Below, piece after piece: positions 57,980 to 64,000 of a DNA stretch of 64,000 nt. A program made the position numbers and the translations under genes. The first letter of the stretch is position 1, and every line of letters starts with the position of its first letter. The notes under the pieces are model-generated. The model was given only the letters and a program-made list of their open reading frames with translations, ran no database searches and had not been told where the DNA came from. Source of the DNA: Thalassia testudinum (taxonomy: Eukaryota; Streptophyta; Magnoliopsida; Alismatales; Hydrocharitaceae); the NCBI GenBank assembly GCA_037157565.1, contig JAZHRO010000002.1, positions 76,992,001-77,056,000 of the forward strand. Direction: 5' to 3'.

Positions 57980-58793
57980 TAATGGAAGCCATTTTCGCGC
58001 ATTTTGAAAGTCGTCAAAATCATAGTATAGTTGTGCAAAAACGTTCGTCAAAAAATGATTTCTAAAGATAACGAGACTTTGAGTCCCGGTCGTTCGTCTC
58101 TGGGAGGCAGAGTTTTTTCTTTTGAAATCGATCTTTTTGCTGCTCTACTTTGTTTAGAAATCGCATGGCGATTTATGATTGTTACGTATTTAGATACAAC
58201 ATACTTAGTTGCAATAGATGATAATGAAAAGCAAGCAACTTTAATCACACCAAATATATTGCAATCGATGAGCTCATGACGATTCTCAACACATAAACAT
58301 ATATATATATATAGAAAAATTTCTTTCATTCATTCAGGAAGGTGTTCGCAACATGGAGGTAGAGGAATGCTTATAACGGAAAGCTTACAATGGAAATCTA
58401 GCTACCAGAAAATGACTGCATACAAGAATCAATGGGGGGATTTCGCATGCATCATTGGGGGAGAAGTAAAACTACAATACTAAGTAGTAAATAAGAGCAA
58501 TAAAATTATAAAGAGCATGAACTAAATTTAGAAGAATAAAGGGCATTCAGGGGTGGTCCCCGATGGCCTTGGAGTGGTCGGGAGAAGAATGAGGGGCGGC
58601 CAATGTAGCTTAGGCAGACCCTTGGAGAGAAGTAGGGTTGATCCAGCATCCCAGCATGGTGTCCTCCATGATGGTGGTGAGCTCGTGGATGTGGAGTAGC
58701 TAACCTAAGTGAAGGTGGGCGTGTATGGAGCTAATGAGGTGAGTGGTGCCAATGAAGCCAAGGGATGTGAATGGGGGTGTTTGGCCGCCCATG

Positions 58794-58855
58794 GGGTCTT
58801 TTTATAGACCCAATGGCTTCTCTCTAGAGAGGTGTAGAACTCTCTAGAGAGAGTC
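58794..58855 (-). promoter_or_regulatory. Promoter region of S
   Basis: TATA (minus CTATAAAAAG) lies between GGGTCT and AGACCC (58794-58811). Two CTCTCTAGAG palindromes lie 10-50 bp upstream (58820-58855). Confidence 0.5.
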
Positions 58856-59494
58856 CAAGAGTGGCCGGCCACATGTGGGTGGAGGTGGTCTTTGAGATCA
58901 AAAATTGTGGATCTCAATTTGAATGCCTCTTGGTTGCTAAATTTAGCAACCAAGAGGTGGCGTCTTCTCAAGAGATCTCTAGAGAATTCTAGAGAAGTGT
59001 GTATGCATGAATGGGTGTGTGTGTCTGTGTGTGTGTGGTCGTGCTCTATGTGGCTAGGTGGCTTAGGTTAAGTCCTAAGGGGTTTGGGTAGGTGTAGGTC
59101 TTGAATTAAGGTTACAAACCCTAATTGCTAAGGGGAAAATGCAATTAAACTTAACCTAAGTTTAATTGAATGAGTGTGAACCTAATTGAGAGTAGAATAA
59201 CTCAATTAGGTTGGGTTTAGGTCAATTAGACTCTCACCAAGTCCAATTAAACTTGTGTGGGTTGAGATCTAAGCTCAATTGGACTCAATGAGTCCAATTG
59301 ACTTAGGTGAAGGTAATTGACTTAATCTAAGTCAATTGGGCTTGGTGAGGACCTAATTAGGTCCTTAGGTAGGTCTAGAGGTGATGTACTAGGGTTAGGA
59401 CACCTTTATTTAGGTTCCTATGGGGTTGGGATTAGGTCTAGGGAGCTAGAGATCCAAGACAAAGACTTGAATCTCAAAATAGGGATTGGAGACC

Positions 59495-59735
59495 AATATC
59501 AGACGTCCAATAATAGGATCAGACGTCTTATACTCAAAAATCAGAAGTCTAGACTTCAGTTTTGGACGTCCAATTTGAGTCAGGGGGAAATCAGGGTTCT
59601 ATTTTGGGTACTCTGCAGAAATTGGACGTCTGACAAAGTGTCTGGACATCCAATAACACTGCAGAAGTGGGTTTGAGGTGTGCGGGAGATGGCTAAGGGT
59701 TCTGGACGTCCTATAACTTATCTAGACGTCCAAAT
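59495..59735. repeat. Dispersed GGACGTCC-type motifs in S
   Basis: About eight copies of (G/A)GACGTC(C/T), some decayed (GGACATCC), occur within 240 bp of the U3 part. Each is a near-palindrome with the ACGT core. Confidence 0.75.
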
Positions 59736-60189
59736 AAGGGTTGGAACTAGGGTTTTAAGGCTTCCTAGGGTGTTGTGACCTAATCTAAGGGTGGCTAAGG
59801 CTTGGGGAAGTCTCTAGGCTATCCTTGGGCTAGGATGGACCTAAGCTCTTCACATTTTACCGCTTTATTCCTACTTAATAGAATAGCAAACTTTAACCCC
59901 CTTACATTATTGTTCCTATATCTAAACTAAGCCTTCTACTCTAGCTCTACTGCAACTCCTGTTATTCCAGACCCAGCTTCAGATCCTACTCCAGATCCAA
60001 CTCCAGATCTACTTAATGCCTGCAATCAACATAATGCACTTAATCAGCACATTATAACATTATTTTATGCATAGCTAAAGGAAAGCAGTAAAGATGCAGA
60101 TAATGCGTATGCATACATGAATAACCATAACTTATGCTAAGTACTAGCTTAATCTAGGTCAATTAAGACCTATGATTGTTGCGCAATCA

Positions 60190-61500
60190 GCGACCCTCCC
60201 GTCAGATGCAGAGACGGTTAAACCCAAATATGTGAGAGGTCGTTAAGAAGGAAATTATCAAGTGGCTTGACACCGACATCATCTATCCCATCTCCGATAG
60301 CCCCTGGGTGAGCCCCACTCAAGTGGTTCCAAAGAAAGTTGGTCTCACCGTTGTCACCAATGAACGTGGTGAATCCATCCCCACCCGCACCACCACCGCA
60401 TGGCGAGTATGTATTGATTATAGGAAACTCAATGAAGCAACCAAGAAATATCATTTCCCCCTGCCATTCTCGACTAGATTCTTGAAAGATTGGCAGGGCA
60501 AAAGTATTTTTGCTTCCTGGATGGATATTCAAGATATAACCATGTCGAAATTGCTCCTGAAGATCAAGTCAAGAGAAGACCACATTCACCTGCCCGTACG
60601 GCACGTTTGCATTCCGTCGTATGCCTTTGGGTTATGCAACGCACCCACTACCTTTCAGCGTTGCATGCTATCCATCTTTTCAGAAATGGTGGGTGAATAC
60701 TTGAAGGTCTTTATAGATGATTTCTCTATATTTAGGAATTCATTCGACCACTGTTTGAGCAACTTGGAGAAAATCCTGAAACAATGTATCGAGGTTAATT
60801 TGGTGTTAAGTTTGGAAAAGAGCCATTTCATTGTTTAAGAAGGAATCGTCCTCAGTCACATCGTATCACATAGGGGCATTGAGGTGGATCAGGCTAAAGT
60901 TAATTTGATTTCCAAAGTTCCTCTACCTAGCTCGGTCCAACAGATCCGTTCATTCCTTGGACATGTTGGCTTCTACCGAAGGTTCATCAATGACTTCTCC
61001 AAGCTTTCCAAACCCTTAACCGACCTTCTGGCCAATGACGCCTTATTCCACATGACCTCTGATTGCATCCAGGCTTACCATACCCTCCGGGACTTAGTCT
61101 CCACAGCACCTGTACTTCAGCCCCCGGATTGGTACCAGGACTTTGAGATCATGTGTGATGCATCAGATTTTGCCATAGGCACTGTCCTAGGACAAAGACA
61201 AGACAAGAAACCCGTGGTGATCTACTATGCGAGCAAGACATTGGACGAGGCCCAACGAAATTATACGGTCACATAGAAAGAACTGCTCGCTGTAGTTTTC
61301 AGACTTGAGAAGTTCCGATCTTACCTGCTGGGATCCCACATGACCATCTATATGGACCATTCAGCCATCCGGCACCTATTAGCTAAAAAGGATGCGAAGC
61401 CCTGGCTCAACAGATGGATCCTGCTCTTGCAGAAATTTGACCTGGAAATCCACGACAAAGTCAGATCAAAGAATGTGGTGGCTGACCACCTATCTAGACT
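60190..61500 (+). pseudogene. Reverse transcriptase and RNase H of W
   Basis: RPSRQMQRRLNPNM, a stop (60229), then EIIKWLDTDIIYPISDSPW, VSPTQVVPKKVGLTVV and CIDYRKLNEATKKYHFPLPF. Between about 60468 and 60600 the product is out of frame (a deletion later compensated), so FLDGYSRYNHV is read in another frame. Then FGLCNAPTTFQRCM, the catalytic KVFIDDFSIF, a stop at 60837, and SFLGHVGFYRRFINDFS. RNase H has [35 protein letters not shown], a stop (61275), KELLAVV and YMDHSAIRHLL. RT Asp-Asp is kept. Confidence 0.9.
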
Positions 61501-62865
61501 TCACCCAGACCACATTGGACCCTCCCTGCCTTTATCCGACACCTTTCCCGATGAACACATTCTGGCTGTGCAAGACAAGAAATTGCCTTGGTATGCTGAC
61601 TATGTCAACTACCTGGTTGTAGGACAGACCTTGCACAGCTGGTCCAGACAGCAACGGGACAAGTTCTTGGCCGAGGCTTAGCATTATTTCTAGGATGATC
61701 CCATGTTTTTTCGCCTCTGTGCCAACCAGATCATCAGGAGGTGTATCCTTGAGGATGAAGTTCAGAGTGTGCTATCTTTTTGTCACGACCAAGCTTGTGG
61801 TGGCCACTTCTCAGGAAAGAAAACGGCTGCAAAGGTTCTGCAGTCCAGATCTTACTGGCCTTCCTTATTTAAGGATGCACACAATTTCACTAAGACTTGC
61901 TCTCGCTACCAGACTCTGGGGACCATGACCAGAAAAGATATGATGCCCCTCCTGCCCATTTTGATTGTCGAAATCTTCGACGTTTGGGGTATTGATTTTA
62001 TGGGCCCCTTCCTACCATCCAACGGCTTTGAATATGTCTTAGTCTTAGTAGACTATGTCTCTAAATGGACTGAAGTCATCGCCACCAGCCGATGCGATCA
62101 TAAGACTGTCATGGACTTTGTTAAGAAGAATATCTTTTCCTAGTTTGGAATACCAAAGGCCATGATCAGTGATGGTGGAAGTCACTTTATCCACACCCAA
62201 TTCCGTGCCCTACTCAAAAAATACGGGGTTAACCACCACATTGCTACCTCGTATCATCCACAAACAAATGGGTAAACCGAGGTCTCAAAAAGGCAGATCA
62301 AGAATATTCTACAGAAGACTGTGAGACCTGATAGGAAGGATTGGTCCGCACGATTGGATGATGCCCTGTGGGCATATCGGATAGCTTTCAAGACCCCGAT
62401 CGACATGTCTCCTTATCGCCTGGTCTTTGGCAAAGCTTTCCACCTTCCTGTCGAGTTGGAACACCGGGCTTACTGGGCCGTCAAGCAGTGTAACATGGAT
62501 CCCCAGTTAGCTGGTGCACAGAGGACGCTCCAACTCTTCGAGTTCGAGGAAATTCGTAGGGACGCTTTTGAGAATAGTCGACTATACAAGGAGAAAATGA
62601 AAGCCGTCCACGACCGACTCATCCATAGAAAAACCTTCGAGCCTAATTAGTAAGTTTGGCTTTTCGATGCTCGTCTAAAACTCTTTCCAGGGAAGCTCAG
62701 GTCCAAGTGGACAGGACCATTTAGGGTAGTCAAGCCCTACTCCAATGGGGCAGTTGAAATCGCTGATCTAAACACTGGCACACTTTCACAGTCAATGACC
62801 AAAGATTCAAACACTTCCTCATCCAGGTTCCCCCGAAGGAGGTTATCACCCTGATTGAGGGATGA
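61501..62865 (+). pseudogene. Integrase of W
   Basis: Continues in frame from RNase H. HHCC: CHDQACGGHF kept, last Cys replaced (CSRYQ). Core: [32 protein letters not shown], so all three catalytic acidic residues remain. Stops at about 61679, 61691, 62141, 62273 and 62648. The C-terminal block [22 protein letters not shown] is followed by a small frameshift near 62780. The product ends at TGA 62863-62865, 38 bp before the post-pol box. Confidence 0.9.
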
Positions 62866-64000
62866 CACGAAACATTGCCCAACTGGAGGCATTAAACTCA
62901 GCGCTTCCTGGGAGGCAACCCAGAAGATTCAGACTAATTTGGTACTTCACTTCACTCAGGTAATATCTTTTTGACCCCTGTGCATCCATGTATTTGTCAA
63001 TGAGGACATGTTCCAGCTTAAGCATGAGGGGGTGGTAAATTGCATGATTCTGAGTTCATTTAATCAGTTTAAATAGAATAAAATAAAATTAAAAAAAAAT
63101 GAATTTACGAAGAAAAACTTAGTGATTAGAAATTTGTCAATAGTGGGAAATAATACGGAAAGAACTTGAACACTTAGACTTTTCATGCCTTCAGACTTAA
63201 TCAGCCCTGGTGTCCATTAAAATATGGATTTAGCCTCAAATCCTTGCAACCTTAATCTATTCTAATCCACCAACTAAATAAGGTGATAAGTATATGACCT
63301 ATCAACTCACCTTCTAACTCAGAAGGACTTTTAGTCTAAGCATCTGCACACATTGTTTGCACAGACTCACTCCTCGAAGATTCTGACAGTAATTGGGTAG
63401 CTAATGAACTTTATAGAGTGGTATGGCTAGCAAGTTGTCGTGGGTAACAGCCCATTGGCAGGTTGTCCAGAGCTCAGCCATGGGACCACCTTCTCTTTAT
63501 TGCCTCTAGGTAAATTTGAGATCAAGGAAGCCACCTACCAAAAAAAAACCAAGAAGAAGAAAAAAAAGAGAACAAAATAAACCACACTTCACCACAGGAG
63601 TATGGCTGACAAGTGATTGTGGGTAACAACCCATTGGTCGGTTGTCCAGAACCCAGCTCAATAAATGCACAAAAAGAACCAAAACACTTAAGGAAGCGGG
63701 GAAGTAGAGCAAGTCGGGGAGATATACACTGGAAAAATCCTTGTGTTGACCCAAAGTAAAACAAACGTAGGGAGAAAGCTACCAATCGAACAAATACACC
63801 TTCAGACAAAACACTTCCTTTTCCAGTCACCTAGGAGCGTAGAAACATGAAGTCTGTCTAAATTACCGTTGAGTGAGTCTATCACAATCTTCACACCAAG
63901 ATGCTTAGCACTTAGAGTTTTTTCTAAGTTTTGGGTGGGTTGGGTAGTAATAAAAAGTTACCAACACACTCTTAACTCCAAAAATCTAAAAATAAGAAAA
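62866..64000 (+). other. 3' non-coding region of W (to window edge)
   Basis: Post-pol box TGGGAGGCAACCCA (62908-62921), internal purine tract (63001-63034), an A-rich stretch near 63085, and two copies of a 60-bp block (63421-63480 and 63599-63660). The blocks and the segment 63740-63930 parallel element A's 3' region. No envelope-like ORF is seen up to the edge. Confidence 0.7.

Larger units (their letters stand above)
57980..60189 (-). mobile_element. S: solo LTR (2210 bp) in W's pol
   Basis: Flanked by GCGAC (57975-57979 and 60190-60194). Removing it and one GCGAC rejoins W's protease-RT linker in phase. On the minus strand it begins TGATTG-cgcaa-CAATCA and ends CCATTA. It carries the U5 motif (58085-58110, near its 3' end), a TATA box (about 58800-58808) and the GGACGTCC-type array in U3. 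No internal region is present, so it is the product of LTR-LTR recombination. Its family is not otherwise present in the window. TATATA microsatellite at 58302-58313. Confidence 0.93.
52389..64000 (+). mobile_element. Element W: Athila-type retrotransposon, 5' LTR to 3' region, runs off the window
   Basis: 5' LTR, PBS (53833-53850), leader, gag, protease, RT, RNase H, integrase and much of the 3' non-coding region. Its own 3' LTR is beyond 64000, so the TSD cannot be tested. I set the left edge at TGATAACAC (52389) because other LTRs here begin TGAT and because similarity between Z's LTR and T2 ends there; the true edge may be a few bases off. Pol is split by solo LTR S. W has fewer stops than X. 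Confidence 0.85.

Overview
The window is plant nuclear DNA made entirely of transposable elements nested inside one another. I found no host protein-coding gene and no rRNA or tRNA gene. The main evidence is repeated Athila-type Ty3/gypsy gag-pol (protease motif LDLGASINLIP, RT motif PISDSxWVSPxQVVPKK, gag motif GWxNHPNFxW), LTRs of 1.4-4 kb, and primer-binding sites complementary to plant tRNA-Asp. A plant L1-type LINE is also present. Its ORF1 has two CCHC knuckles ahead of a DUF4283-like region, an order I associate with monocots. A flowering plant is certain; monocot is only a lean.

Layout, from oldest host to youngest guest. Z (minus strand) is the bottom layer. Its gag lies at 48665-50177 and its 5' LTR at 51152-52388. 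Y (+), a non-autonomous element, sits in Z's gag: its ORF end and 3' part are at 1-1964, and its last 146 bp plus 3' LTR at 45871-48664. X (+), an autonomous-type element, sits in Y at 1965-45870 with TSD GTACC. Inside X's 5' LTR is T2 (minus, 3207-14786), a long LTR of the Z family. T2 is itself split by A (minus, 4874-12461, TSD CTATC), a second non-autonomous element. Inside X's pol is V (minus, 21612-40211, TSD ACTAC), whose leader carries a full-length LINE (minus, 31495-36917, 16-bp TSD). In the right part, W (+, 52389 to beyond 64000) is inserted in Z's 5' LTR. W's pol is split by solo LTR S (minus, 57980-60189, TSD GCGAC). The TSDs give the order of most insertions directly.

X, V, W and Z are decayed copies with gag, protease, RT, RNase H and integrase (gag only for Z) broken by stops and frameshifts. 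Y and A carry no gag-pol. They have instead a long acidic, otherwise unrecognised ORF and would depend on relatives for their enzymes.

The most interesting signals are non-coding. Every visible 3' PPT is preceded by the same small stem-loop (arms TTTTGCTA and TAGCAAAA). Almost every LTR starts with its own terminal inverted repeat, with paired changes between copies. X and Y share a covarying LTR hairpin and a triplicated 50-60 bp unit in the 3' region. The ORF shared by Y and A is the best candidate for an undescribed system. All reading was by eye, with no alignment or database search.
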